Below are positions 7,014 through 14,424 of a stretch of 15,156 nucleotides of DNA, in pieces. Each line of letters starts with the position of its first letter. Position 1 is the first letter of the stretch. The notes below the pieces were generated by a model, which had not been told where the DNA came from, made no database searches, and saw only the letters and a program-made list of their open reading frames with translations. Source of the stretch: Candidatus Thorarchaeota archaeon (GTDB taxonomy: Archaea; Asgardarchaeota; Thorarchaeia; Thorarchaeales; Thorarchaeaceae); assembly GCA_020355105.1 (NCBI GenBank), contig CP070658.1:2341729-2356884 (forward strand). Direction: 5' to 3'. Both the position numbers and the translations under genes were made by a program.

Positions 7014-8027
7014 TTGAAAGGTTACAAGGAATTTGGAACGGCCATGACCGGGGTCTTTCCGGTCAGAGATGGCGTTGAGCTTGCTAAGATCTCAGAAGAA
7101 TATGGAATGGGTTCTATTTGGTTTGCTGAGGACTACTTCTTCAGAGGAGGAATTCCTTATCTAGCTGCAGCGTCGTTGGTCACCGAGAAGATTCGCATAG
7201 GACTGGGTGTCATCAATCCTTATTCTCGACATCCGGCACTGGCCGCAATGGAATTCGCTACGATTGACGAGATGTGTGACAAACGAACTATCTTTGGCCT
7301 GGGTTCTGGAGTGCCCTTCTGGATGGATCAGATGGGTCTCTGGGACAAGAAGCCTCTCTCCAGAACTCGAGAGTTCATAGAGGTGACTAGAAAGGTAGTG
7401 ACAGGTGGCAACATCAATCACAAAGGTAGGTTCTTCACCTGCAAGGACGTGCAGCTGATTTTCGAGCCGGTTCGAAAGGAGGTGCCTATCTACCTAGCCT
7501 TCGAAGGTAAGATGGGGTTGAAACTTGCCGGTGAAATCGGAGATGGCGCTATCACCTCCATATTCACAACGGCCAGTTACGTCAAGTTCGCTTGGGAAAG
7601 AGTCAGGGCAGGTGCTCAAAAGGCTGGTCGCAAACTGGATGACTTTGAGATGGTGGTCTATCTGCCAATGGTGATTGATGACGACCTTGATAACGCCCTG
7701 AATATTGCACGCGAGTTTTCCAAGCTCTATCTTCCTCACTCTCAACCTGGAGGGCCTCTCATGGAACACGCAGGTGTAAATGCTGAAGACACTGAGGCAT
7801 TTCGAAAGGCTTCAGAGGAGGGCAAAGACGAGCTTCTCTCTGAGCTAATCACTGACGAAATGGTTCAGTCTCTATGTGTTGTCGGAGACCTGGGTTCGTG
7901 CATCAAGCAAATCAGTGAAATCGTCGATGCAGGCGCTAACACACCTGTGGCATTCCCAGTGCCTGGCACAGACCCAATAGAAACTGCAAAGACCATAGGT
8001 AAAGAAATCGCTCCCAACATCGGCTAA
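7014..8027 (+). CDS. LLM-class (F420-type) oxidoreductase
   Basis: This 337-residue protein is a luciferase-like TIM-barrel oxidoreductase, closest in style to Mer-like archaeal enzymes that use coenzyme F420 for hydride transfer. Visible marks are WFAEDYFFRGGIPYLAA (36-52), IRIGLGVINPYSRHPA (60-75) and RTIFGLGSG (91-99), the core strands and loops of the family, and a late segment with VVGDLGSCIKQI. The start is TTG at 7014, supported by GGTGA at 7002-7006 seven bases ahead; the nearby ATG and GTG are out of frame. It follows the aldehyde oxidoreductase after 57 bases containing a probable terminator, so read-through transcription is uncertain. F420 rather than FMN is inferred from the archaeal context. 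Substrate is unknown; methylene-tetrahydromethanopterin reduction is possible but not shown. Confidence 0.85.
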   Translation: MKGYKEFGTAMTGVFPVRDGVELAKISEEYGMGSIWFAEDYFFRGGIPYLAAASLVTEKIRIGLGVINPYSRHPALAAMEFATIDEMCDKRTIFGLGSGVPFWMDQMGLWDKKPLSRTREFIEVTRKVVTGGNINHKGRFFTCKDVQLIFEPVRKEVPIYLAFEGKMGLKLAGEIGDGAITSIFTTASYVKFAWERVRAGAQKAGRKLDDFEMVVYLPMVIDDDLDNALNIAREFSKLYLPHSQPGGPLMEHAGVNAEDTEAFRKASEEGKDELLSELITDEMVQSLCVVGDLGSCIKQISEIVDAGANTPVAFPVPGTDPIETAKTIGKEIAPNIG

Positions 8028-8072
8028 TCAAGGAACACATCAGAAAAGACAACAGCATACGGAGCCTAGACA

Positions 8073-9311
8073 ATGCACCAGACAAGAGAACCCTTCTGCC
8101 TAGATCGTGACTCCAGCGAATCGGACATCCCATTTGCCTCAAAAAGAAGGAATCGACTAGTCGGATACTTGACAACCTTCCTGGTGACCTTTACACTCGG
8201 CACTACAGAGATATTCGCTCCATGGTATGCGGACATCCTGGGAGGCTCAAGTTTCGAGCTCGGGTGGACAATGGGCTCCTTCGGAGTCGTGTATATGTTC
8301 TCCCCTGCAATCGGCGGAAGGTTCTCGGATAGAGTGGGTAGGAAGAAATCACTCGCAATAGCAACGATGGCTTACATCGGAGTCATTGCGCTGTATCTGA
8401 ACCCATTTGCCTCACCGCTCTATCTTATTCTAGTAAGGGCACTGGAGGGGTTCGTGTATGGATTCATCGCACCATCGATAGAGGGAATGGTTGCAGAGCT
8501 AACACCGGAGGCAGAATGCGCCGTCTTAGGGAATTTCTCAACCTCGTGGAGTGCAGGAATGATCTTCAGCCCACTGGCGATAGCATACACCGAAGGCCTG
8601 TTCGGACCGTTGGCTAGTATTTACGTGGTCATAGCTGTCGAGATTGTATCACTAGGCATCATCAGTGCGTTTATGCAGAGTTATCGCAGAAAGTCTGACT
8701 TTGACTCGAGTCCCAGAACAGAAAGAGAAACTGTAGACAAGGAAATCAAGACTCACTCAAGAACAAGCCCTAGATTCATTGCATCCTATCTTTCGATAAT
8801 GCTTTGGGGAGTGATATCTACTGTAGTTCTCGTTCTGTTTCCCACATTCGTCGAGAACCTTCCGGGCTTTGTCCCCGAGGACTGGGGGAATCTACTGCTA
8901 GTGTGGAACGGTGTGAGAACTGTTGCTTTCATAATATGTGCGAGGCTGCCGGAGGAATTGATGGGCAGCGTGATCATGGTGGGCGCAGTGCTCTCTGCCA
9001 TCTCAAGTGCAATGCTCTACTTCTTTGTGGACCTAGGTGTCTTCGCGGTTGCCATGATTGTTTCAGGAGTTGCAGTAGGCTTCAACTACCTAGGGGCGCT
9101 TTATCTAATAGTGTCTGCAACAGACATAGAAAAAGGAGCAAATGCCGGACTTGTCGAGAGTATGGGAGGAGTTGGTCTATTCCTCGGTCCCATCGCTGGC
9201 GGCTGGTTTATGGACATAGGAGCAAATCTGCCATACCTTATGTGCACAGTCCTATCGGTCCTCGTCTTTGCCCTGATGGTTCCAATGTTGCGGCGACAAA
9301 AGCAGTCCTAG
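8073..9311 (+). CDS. MFS transporter, 12 membrane helices
   Basis: This 412-residue major facilitator superfamily permease has two six-helix halves joined by a charged cytoplasmic loop at about 204-233. The MFS motif A is clear between helices 2 and 3: GGRFSDRVGRKKS (81-93). The first 27 residues are hydrophilic and cytoplasmic. The second half retains glycine-rich helices, e.g. MGGVGLFLGPIAGGW (364-378). GGAG at 8061-8064 precedes the ATG by eight bases and supports this start. The gene follows the LLM oxidoreductase by 45 bases and is probably in the same transcript, so it may import or export the compound that the oxidoreductase handles. Its end is five bases from the end of the convergent racemase-like gene. 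Transport substrate and direction cannot be read from sequence. Confidence 0.88.
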   Translation: MHQTREPFCLDRDSSESDIPFASKRRNRLVGYLTTFLVTFTLGTTEIFAPWYADILGGSSFELGWTMGSFGVVYMFSPAIGGRFSDRVGRKKSLAIATMAYIGVIALYLNPFASPLYLILVRALEGFVYGFIAPSIEGMVAELTPEAECAVLGNFSTSWSAGMIFSPLAIAYTEGLFGPLASIYVVIAVEIVSLGIISAFMQSYRRKSDFDSSPRTERETVDKEIKTHSRTSPRFIASYLSIMLWGVISTVVLVLFPTFVENLPGFVPEDWGNLLLVWNGVRTVAFIICARLPEELMGSVIMVGAVLSAISSAMLYFFVDLGVFAVAMIVSGVAVGFNYLGALYLIVSATDIEKGANAGLVESMGGVGLFLGPIAGGWFMDIGANLPYLMCTVLSVLVFALMVPMLRRQKQS

Positions 9312-9316
9312 TAATT

Positions 9317-10081
9317 CTAATCCTTCAGAACGTCATCGAAGGCACCTTCGAGCGACGGCGCTTCGGCAATCTTCTTTCTTGGAGGTGTGGGATAGGCAAC
9401 CTTGCTATGGGTCAGTCCGGACTCCACGAGTAGTCGAGCCGCGCGCACTGCTATCACAAACGGGTCGAGAATGGGGACTCCCACTTCATTCATGATGGGC
9501 TTGAGGTCCACTTCGTGAGAAAGCCCTGTGCAGCCAAGGACGATGACATCGGCACCATCCTCGACTACCACGCGCTTACAGAGCTCTGAGAGATTCTTCT
9601 GTGCAGCCTCAGACCGCTTCGAAATGTCAAGAACCGGCATTGTGAAGAAACGGACACTTGCACAGAATGTATCAAGGGCCTCCTTTCTTACTCTTGCCTC
9701 CATGCACCGCTTAAGGGACTGACCTTGAACGGTGATGATGCTGAACCTTGTACCAAGTGTCAAAGCGAAATGAAGTGACGAATTCATTGGACCAATGACT
9801 GGCACAGTAGTAATCTGACGCGCAGCGTCGAGTATCGGATCGCAGGCACAGTCAATGACAATGGCGTCGTAGCCCCCTCGGCTGGCTTTTGCTACTTGCT
9901 CTAGAATGAACGGAGCGTTGTAAGCTTCATCCACCTCAGATTCAACGCTATGAGTTCCGTATCGGGGCGTGAAGTTGTCTATCCTATAGCCCTGAGGGGT
10001 GTGCAGCTTGACGAAGGAGTTCTTCTTCTCGTCAGTCCACCAATCGATTCCGGTTGCACCTATGAGAGCAATCAGCTTCAT
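9317..10081 (-). CDS. Asp/Glu/hydantoin racemase family protein
   Basis: This 254-residue cytosolic protein belongs to the two-cysteine Asp/Glu racemase superfamily. The first catalytic cysteine is C80 in IDCACDP (77-82 region, as in the NCxxDP of hydantoin racemases) and the second is C184 in VLGCTGLS. The PVIGP segment at 94-98 is also typical. These enzymes interconvert stereoisomers of hydantoins or amino acids by two-base proton transfer without cofactor; related members act as maleate isomerases or arylmalonate decarboxylases, so the exact reaction is open. GGTGAT lies five bases ahead of the ATG at 10081, a strong archaeal ribosome site. It converges with the MFS gene. Two DUF917 genes lie a few kilobases to the right, a family often found near hydantoin-processing genes in bacteria. 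Confidence 0.85.
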   Translation of the reverse strand: MKLIALIGATGIDWWTDEKKNSFVKLHTPQGYRIDNFTPRYGTHSVESEVDEAYNAPFILEQVAKASRGGYDAIVIDCACDPILDAARQITTVPVIGPMNSSLHFALTLGTRFSIITVQGQSLKRCMEARVRKEALDTFCASVRFFTMPVLDISKRSEAAQKNLSELCKRVVVEDGADVIVLGCTGLSHEVDLKPIMNEVGVPILDPFVIAVRAARLLVESGLTHSKVAYPTPPRKKIAEAPSLEGAFDDVLKD

Positions 10082-10140
10082 GAAACATCACCGTCGAACA
10101 ACGAGATACGATAGGGAATGAGCATCCCATAAGTCTCTTT

Positions 10141-10157
10141 CGACATGATATATGTCG
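10141..10157. repeat. Inverted repeat CGACAT-GATAT-ATGTCG upstream of the racemase-like gene
   Basis: Perfect 6-base arms with a 5-base centre lie 60 bases before the racemase-like start and 31 bases after the end of the surface protein gene. Neither strand continues into a T-run, so a regulator binding site is more likely than a terminator. Confidence 0.35.
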
Positions 10158-10188
10158 TTCTGCAAGAGAACGCCGGATGCCTCATGGG

Positions 10189-10980
10189 TCATTTACGCTT
10201 AATGAATACTAGTGCTATGATGATAACAACCACAGCGCCGCCGATGCCAATAGCCAGCAACTCAATTGGAAATCCGCCTTGGGAGTCAGCTCCTGTCGTG
10301 TCCGTGGTCGTTATGCGTGTAGTGAGAATGTCGTCGTCAACAACAACTGTGTCCAAGGCTGACTTACCGTGCCCACTAATAAACACGAAAACATCCGAAG
10401 TATCGACTGATGTGTCCGTGCCTACCATGCGCCACGTACCATTGATGAAGACATTGAAAGTTCCTTGTTGGCTCCGCGTAACGTTGATGTGGTGCCAACC
10501 TTCCATGTCAAGCGCGCTACCAACCGAATAAGTGGCAATCACACTATGTTGTGGATTAAAATCTGCAACCTCTACTAGTTTGTAGGAAGCGCCCTGGAAA
10601 AGGATACCATAGCCAGTTTTTGGAATGCCCCCTGGAATTCCCCCCACTGGAAGCGTTCCCATGAATCCGACAAATGTCATTTCAGTGGCGTCAGTCCGCT
10701 TCACACTAAAGCTCCATGTCCCAGAGGTGTTGGTGCTAGTGTGAGATGCGGCACCTAAACTGCCGGTGGGTTCCAGCATGTAGTTCTCGGCAGTGAACAG
10801 TCCAACTTTCGGTGTCCATCCGTCAAAATCCCCGTCGTTGAAGTTGTCCGACCATATGAGGTCGGCAGCACACGGCAATGGTCCTAACCCTATGAAGCAG
10901 ATTAGGAAAATCGTTACAACCACAGTCATGGTTGTCCAAGGTGTTTTGCTCCATGTGCTATCTGTGTAAGTTTCGCCCAT
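10189..10980 (-). CDS. Membrane-anchored extracellular LamG-like domain protein
   Basis: This 263-residue protein has a hydrophobic N-terminal segment at about 16-36 that looks like a signal peptide ending near PLPCAAD. A beta-rich domain follows from about 42 to 215. It begins WSDNFNDGDFDGW, as in concanavalin-like/DUF1080-type domains, and contains WHHINVTRSQQGTFNVFING (162-181), the hallmark strand pair of LamG-like jelly rolls. A Thr/Asp-rich linker (219-235) leads to a C-terminal membrane helix (238-260) and a KRK stop-transfer end. It is therefore probably on the outer face of the cell membrane, binding sugar or protein or acting on glycans. Three N-glycosylation sequons (N84, N166, N180) are visible. 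AAGGAG lies ten bases before the ATG. No catalytic residues can be assigned. Confidence 0.75.
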   Translation of the reverse strand: MGETYTDSTWSKTPWTTMTVVVTIFLICFIGLGPLPCAADLIWSDNFNDGDFDGWTPKVGLFTAENYMLEPTGSLGAASHTSTNTSGTWSFSVKRTDATEMTFVGFMGTLPVGGIPGGIPKTGYGILFQGASYKLVEVADFNPQHSVIATYSVGSALDMEGWHHINVTRSQQGTFNVFINGTWRMVGTDTSVDTSDVFVFISGHGKSALDTVVVDDDILTTRITTTDTTGADSQGGFPIELLAIGIGGAVVVIIIALVFIKRK

Positions 10981-11113
10981 TCTTTCACTCTCCTTAGCGT
11001 GGACTTAAGATTCTAGGCATGCGTGCCGCGGAGAGTAGACAAGAATTCCAATATCGCCCTTCAGATGGTCAAGCAAGCTATACAAGAATCCTTCGGAGCT
11101 GATGACTCGCACT

Positions 11114-12232
11114 TCATCTCAAGTTGCCGACAATCTCTTCCATTGGCCTGTACTCAAGCTCTGGGTGGCCATATCTCTCAGGTGAGAATGCTTTCTTGCC
11201 TATCTCCGTGCTACCGGCATAGCGAAGCCTTTCATGGGCTGGAACAGCTGTTACTACAACTTCCATTCCCTCTTTGAGAGAGGCGCTCATGACACCATGA
11301 CCGGTGTCTGGGTAGTGAATGCATATGAGGTCGGGAAACATGACGACTGGCTTGCCGTCAGACATCGCGAGCATGTATTCGTTCTTGACAACGACTTCGA
11401 ACTTGCCCTTCAAATCCTCCGGCTTGATTCTGACAGTGACATGCCAGTGACCGGCGCGGTCCTCGCCCTTGACCTCCTCTACCTTACCACTAGTCAGCCT
11501 CTGCCCGCCCATGACATCTAGGAACGCATCAATCGGGTCGTTTCCTAACTTGTTCGCCTCATGAACAGCTTCGCCAAGTTCCATGGATTTACTGATGCTG
11601 TCAGGAATGACAGACCTCTTCAACTGTGCCCCGGTCTGGTGGTAGTGGTTGTTCGCTCCTGCACCGCCGTCTTGGACCACGGCGAATCTACCTATCTCAT
11701 CGGCCAGAGCTGGTGAAGTTGTCTTCTCCACTATGACAGTAGTGCCATTCTTCGTCACAAGCGGCATGGGACATAGCTCGATACCATAGCCAACGAATGT
11801 GATCATCTGGCTTTCCGGGGCAGACCTACCTAGACCATCACCATCCACAGTGGTAATGCCTGCTCTTGCTGCCAGTGAGAGCATCACTGTGGTGTTAGTC
11901 CCTCCAAGCTCAAATGGAACAAGGTGGTCCACTTTCTTGCCTCTGATCCGCTCAGACATTTTCATAGCTTCGTACAGCTCGTATCTCTTTTCCCAAGCTT
12001 CTAACATGTCACCTATAGATGTGAACGCCATCACTGAGCCCATATAGCCGCCGCAAACGATGAATGCGTCGTCCTTTACCCGGTCTGGAGGTGTCAGTTC
12101 ATAGATACGGCCGCGTTCATAGTCCCAATCAACCATCGGCTTTCCAAAAGAAACTGGATCGCCTCCTCCGCCAGTCCCAAGTATTCCTACTCCTGTCAAC
12201 ATATCGTATGCATTCTGTTTGGACATCTTCAT
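11114..12232 (-). CDS. DUF917 family protein (S-methyl thiohydantoin desulfurase-like)
   Basis: This protein of about 372 residues has the DUF917 signature: GILGTGGGGDP near residues 16-26, FELGGTNT at 107-114 and VDGDGLGRSAPE at 129-140. Current family naming ties DUF917 to desulfurisation of S-methyl thiohydantoin, and its genes often sit near hydantoinase/oxoprolinase and hydantoin racemase genes. The reaction of this member is not established. The start chosen is ATG at 12232, with GGAGGAG nine bases ahead. An in-frame TTG at 12250 would overlap that ribosome site and is less likely. It lies 41 bases after the nucleotidyltransferase-like gene on the same strand, probably in one transcript. 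A 133-base gap separates it from the surface protein gene. No signal peptide or membrane helix is seen, so it is cytosolic. Confidence 0.85.
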   Translation of the reverse strand: MKMSKQNAYDMLTGVGILGTGGGGDPVSFGKPMVDWDYERGRIYELTPPDRVKDDAFIVCGGYMGSVMAFTSIGDMLEAWEKRYELYEAMKMSERIRGKKVDHLVPFELGGTNTTVMLSLAARAGITTVDGDGLGRSAPESQMITFVGYGIELCPMPLVTKNGTTVIVEKTTSPALADEIGRFAVVQDGGAGANNHYHQTGAQLKRSVIPDSISKSMELGEAVHEANKLGNDPIDAFLDVMGGQRLTSGKVEEVKGEDRAGHWHVTVRIKPEDLKGKFEVVVKNEYMLAMSDGKPVVMFPDLICIHYPDTGHGVMSASLKEGMEVVVTAVPAHERLRYAGSTEIGKKAFSPERYGHPELEYRPMEEIVGNLR

Positions 12233-12273
12233 CGAATTACTCTCCTCCAACCCAAGGTCTACCTATGTTGACA

Positions 12274-13128
12274 CTACTCAGCCTCGCGAGTGCCTTCCAT
12301 TGAATGCACGACCTTAAACCATCGTTTCTTGGCGCCTACTGACGAACGCCGATTCCACTTCCTAGTCTTTGGTGTTTCCTCAATCAGGTCCCACAACTTC
12401 TTCGCGCGGGATATCACCAAGTCCTTCTGCTCCTGGGTGATTTGGTCTACCGTGGGCACGAAATCGACGAACTTCTTCAGATTGTTTGTGACTGTGTAAT
12501 AGAAACCCCAATCATCTGACAAGAGCTTCGCGATGTAGTGCCCATTCACCTGACTATCGTCGTCCTCAACGGACACGTCGTGAGAAAGGAACATCACTAT
12601 GAGATCCTTCAGGTCCTTGGCGGTTATCTCGACAATCTGTGTCTTCTCAAGAAATAGCTCAGCCAACGGTATTGTGGGCTCATCAACGCTTAGTCTGTCC
12701 CTCTTCTTGAAGTCGATATTATGATTGAAATCTAGGAAATCATAGAAGACGTCGACCTTCCTTCCTCGTTCCTTGTCGATGAAGAGGTCTCTCAGGGTCG
12801 TCGCACGTGCAAAGCCTGGGGGTACCCAATCATAGCCAAGTTCGTCTCTGAACAAGTTTCTGATCTTCTTGTGATGTTTGTAGTAGCTGATGAAGTCGAT
12901 ATCTGTTACCTCTCTTCCCATGCTCCTATGTAGATCTACGTACTCCGAAGCCTTTATTCTGAAGGCCAGGCATCCGATAAGACGGAGAGGGATGCCAACA
13001 CCTTCGGCCGCCTTCTCGAGTCGCATTGCTTCCTCCAGAAAGTCCTCGAGAATCGGGCCGTACTTGCCTGCCAATAGAGTTCTCACCTTGAATACGACAG
13101 TCAGCGTGTTCGTTGAAGATGAGACCAT
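12274..13128 (-). CDS. AbiEii-like nucleotidyltransferase-fold protein
   Basis: This 284-residue protein resembles the AbiEii/MNT-type Pol-beta nucleotidyltransferases. LIGCLAFRIKA (50-60) fits the Gly-rich opening helix, TDIDF (75-79) supplies the metal-binding pair D76 and D78, and KVDVFYD (124-130) supplies the third acidic residue D126. LAELFLEKTQIV (155-166) followed by KDLKDLIVMFL (171-181) matches the family's 'L..lvaeK...KD..DL' helix. The charged C-terminal half (190-284) is not recognised. AbiEii toxins transfer nucleotides to tRNA or other targets and are paired with an AbiEi antitoxin; no such partner is in view, so this may be a housekeeping or non-toxin nucleotidyltransferase. 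The ATG at 13128 has no clear Shine-Dalgarno site. It probably leads a transcript with the DUF917 gene. Confidence 0.65.
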   Translation of the reverse strand: MVSSSTNTLTVVFKVRTLLAGKYGPILEDFLEEAMRLEKAAEGVGIPLRLIGCLAFRIKASEYVDLHRSMGREVTDIDFISYYKHHKKIRNLFRDELGYDWVPPGFARATTLRDLFIDKERGRKVDVFYDFLDFNHNIDFKKRDRLSVDEPTIPLAELFLEKTQIVEITAKDLKDLIVMFLSHDVSVEDDDSQVNGHYIAKLLSDDWGFYYTVTNNLKKFVDFVPTVDQITQEQKDLVISRAKKLWDLIEETPKTRKWNRRSSVGAKKRWFKVVHSMEGTREAE

Positions 13129-13303
13129 GGAGCATTAATATCTTGTGCCATGGCAGGTTGCTTTGACTTGTATGTTAAAGACACAGGACGCTGTTATACC
13201 ATTAGATTTTAAACTGACCTTCACCGTCGATTCGACAGTCTGATATCGTCAAGTCTATCAGCTCTTACATCAGATAACCAAGACCACAAGACGAGGTAGT
13301 GAA
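13129..13303. promoter_or_regulatory. Divergent promoter region with near-palindromic TATA element
   Basis: This 175-base gap separates the leftward nucleotidyltransferase-like gene and the rightward phosphoesterase gene. TTTTAAA at 13207-13213 is self-complementary enough to serve either direction as a TATA box, giving leaders of about 55 and 66 bases. Two short palindromes flank it: TGCCATGGCA (13146-13155) and GTCGA-T-TCGAC (13226-13236). Confidence 0.35.
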
Positions 13304-14245
13304 ATGAGGATATTCCTGGCAGCAGATCCACACGGGAGTCAGCAGACATGGGAGAAGATGTGTCGTGCCCCCAAGGTATTCAAAGCTGACGTTGCCATGA
13401 TGTGTGGAGATCTCACTGGAAAGGCAATAATGCCGATTATTCAAGAGAAGGAAGACCGATGGTACGCTCAGCCACACGGTAGTAAGAAGACCTTCAAGAA
13501 ACAGAAGGACCTTGACAGATTCGTCAAGTTCACCGAGGATGAGGGCTACTACCCTAGGATCCTTACACCAGACGAGCTAGAGGAGCTTCGCAACACCCCA
13601 GGCGCAATCAGTGAACTCTTCCAGACTCTTATGGTTGAGAGGATCCAAGGATGGATGGATATGGCCAATGAAAGAATCCCAGAGGAAGTAATGGTTGTCG
13701 TCAATCCAGGCAATGACGACGACTATGTCATTGATGAGATTATCAAGAAAGACCCCAGAGTCATCTATCCCCTTGAGAAAGTGGTTGATGTATGCGGCTA
13801 CCCGATGATTAGTCTCGAATGGGTCAACTCTACACCATGGGACACACACAGAGAGTGTCCTGACGAGGAACTCTTGGAGAAGCTGGAGGCAGAGTTCGCG
13901 CGTTTGGAAACAGATGATTATTCCAACGTGCTCTGCAACTTCCATGATCCGCCTTACAACTCAGGCCTGGATGTGGCTCCTCAGCTAACAGAGGACCATC
14001 GTGTAGTCAAGGCAGGTGCACATGAGATAATGGTTCCCGTCGGCAGCAAGTCTGTCAGGGCAGTAATAGAGAAGTATCAACCCCTGCTAGGAATGCATGG
14101 ACACATCCACGAATCTGTTGGCTTCAGGAGTATAGGGCGCACGCTGTGTGTCAACCCCGGCTCCGAGTACAGAGAAGGAATTCTGAAAGGTTTCCTGATC
14201 ACGATTGAAGACGGTAAGGTTCAAGCAGGACGGGTGGAGCTCTAG
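13304..14245 (+). CDS. Calcineurin-like metallophosphoesterase
   Basis: This 313-residue cytosolic enzyme has the full two-metal phosphoesterase set: D8 and H10 in LAADPHG, D36 in CGDLTG, N137 and D138 in NPGNDDD, H214 in CNFHDPP, and H265/H267/H269 in GMHGHIHE. The family hydrolyses phosphomonoesters or phosphodiesters, including nucleotides and cyclic nucleotides; substrate is unknown. Between D36 and N137 there are about 100 residues, much longer than in compact family members. This insert is charged and mostly helical in character (lysine-rich at 59-70, acidic at 78-93), possibly a cap or partner-binding domain. GAGGT at 13293-13297 lies six bases ahead of the ATG. It is divergent from the nucleotidyltransferase-like gene, with which it may share a promoter. 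A hairpin terminator follows. Confidence 0.88.
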   Translation: MRIFLAADPHGSQQTWEKMCRAPKVFKADVAMMCGDLTGKAIMPIIQEKEDRWYAQPHGSKKTFKKQKDLDRFVKFTEDEGYYPRILTPDELEELRNTPGAISELFQTLMVERIQGWMDMANERIPEEVMVVVNPGNDDDYVIDEIIKKDPRVIYPLEKVVDVCGYPMISLEWVNSTPWDTHRECPDEELLEKLEAEFARLETDDYSNVLCNFHDPPYNSGLDVAPQLTEDHRVVKAGAHEIMVPVGSKSVRAVIEKYQPLLGMHGHIHESVGFRSIGRTLCVNPGSEYREGILKGFLITIEDGKVQAGRVEL

Positions 14246-14259
14246 CTCAAGTTCTCGTA

Positions 14260-14297
14260 GTGGGTTGTGTCTTGGCTCAATCCACTCTCTTCTTTTC
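14260..14297 (+). terminator. Probable terminator after the phosphoesterase gene
   Basis: GTGGGTTG (14260-14267) pairs with CAATCCAC (14278-14285) through eight pairs including one G-T, with a 10-base loop. TCTCTTCTTTTC follows at 14286-14297. It starts 15 bases after the stop codon and resembles the hairpin-plus-pyrimidine element after the AOR gene. Confidence 0.45.
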
Positions 14298-14367
14298 ACC
14301 AAGAGTCACGTCCAACAGTCGCTTGGTCATTGCACCAGCCTGAATAGTCTAGTTCTCTCCAGCGGAC

Positions 14368-14374
14368 ATAAATA
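14368..14374 (+). promoter_or_regulatory. TATA-box-like element for the second DUF917 gene
   Basis: ATAAATA lies 57 bases before the ATG at 14425, predicting transcription from about 14397 and a leader of about 28 bases. That leader contains GGAG at 14411-14414. Confidence 0.45.
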
Positions 14375-14424
14375 GTGGCAATCAATATCGTATCTCTGCC
14401 AAGTTAAACTGGAGTTGGGTCTGA

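Noticed and set aside
8804..9433. A 209-codon rightward open frame across the end of the MFS gene
   Set aside because: It overlaps the MFS gene in another frame and reads through into the opposite-strand racemase-like gene. Its translation is rich in Cys, Arg and Ser with no domain, as expected of a shadow frame.
11023..11277. An 84-codon rightward open frame starting in the gap between the surface protein and DUF917 genes
   Set aside because: About two thirds of it is antisense to the well-supported DUF917 C-terminus, and it has no recognised domain. The first 30 codons alone are too short to support a gene.
12274..14245. A toxin-antitoxin pair made of the nucleotidyltransferase-like and phosphoesterase genes
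   Set aside because: They are divergent rather than co-directional, both are long, and neither resembles an AbiEi-type antitoxin. A functional link is kept only as a weak hypothesis.
14256..14290. GGCTCAATCC as a possible tRNA T-loop
   Set aside because: The bases form a better hairpin with GTGGGTTG just upstream, and no anticodon arm or acceptor stem surrounds it.
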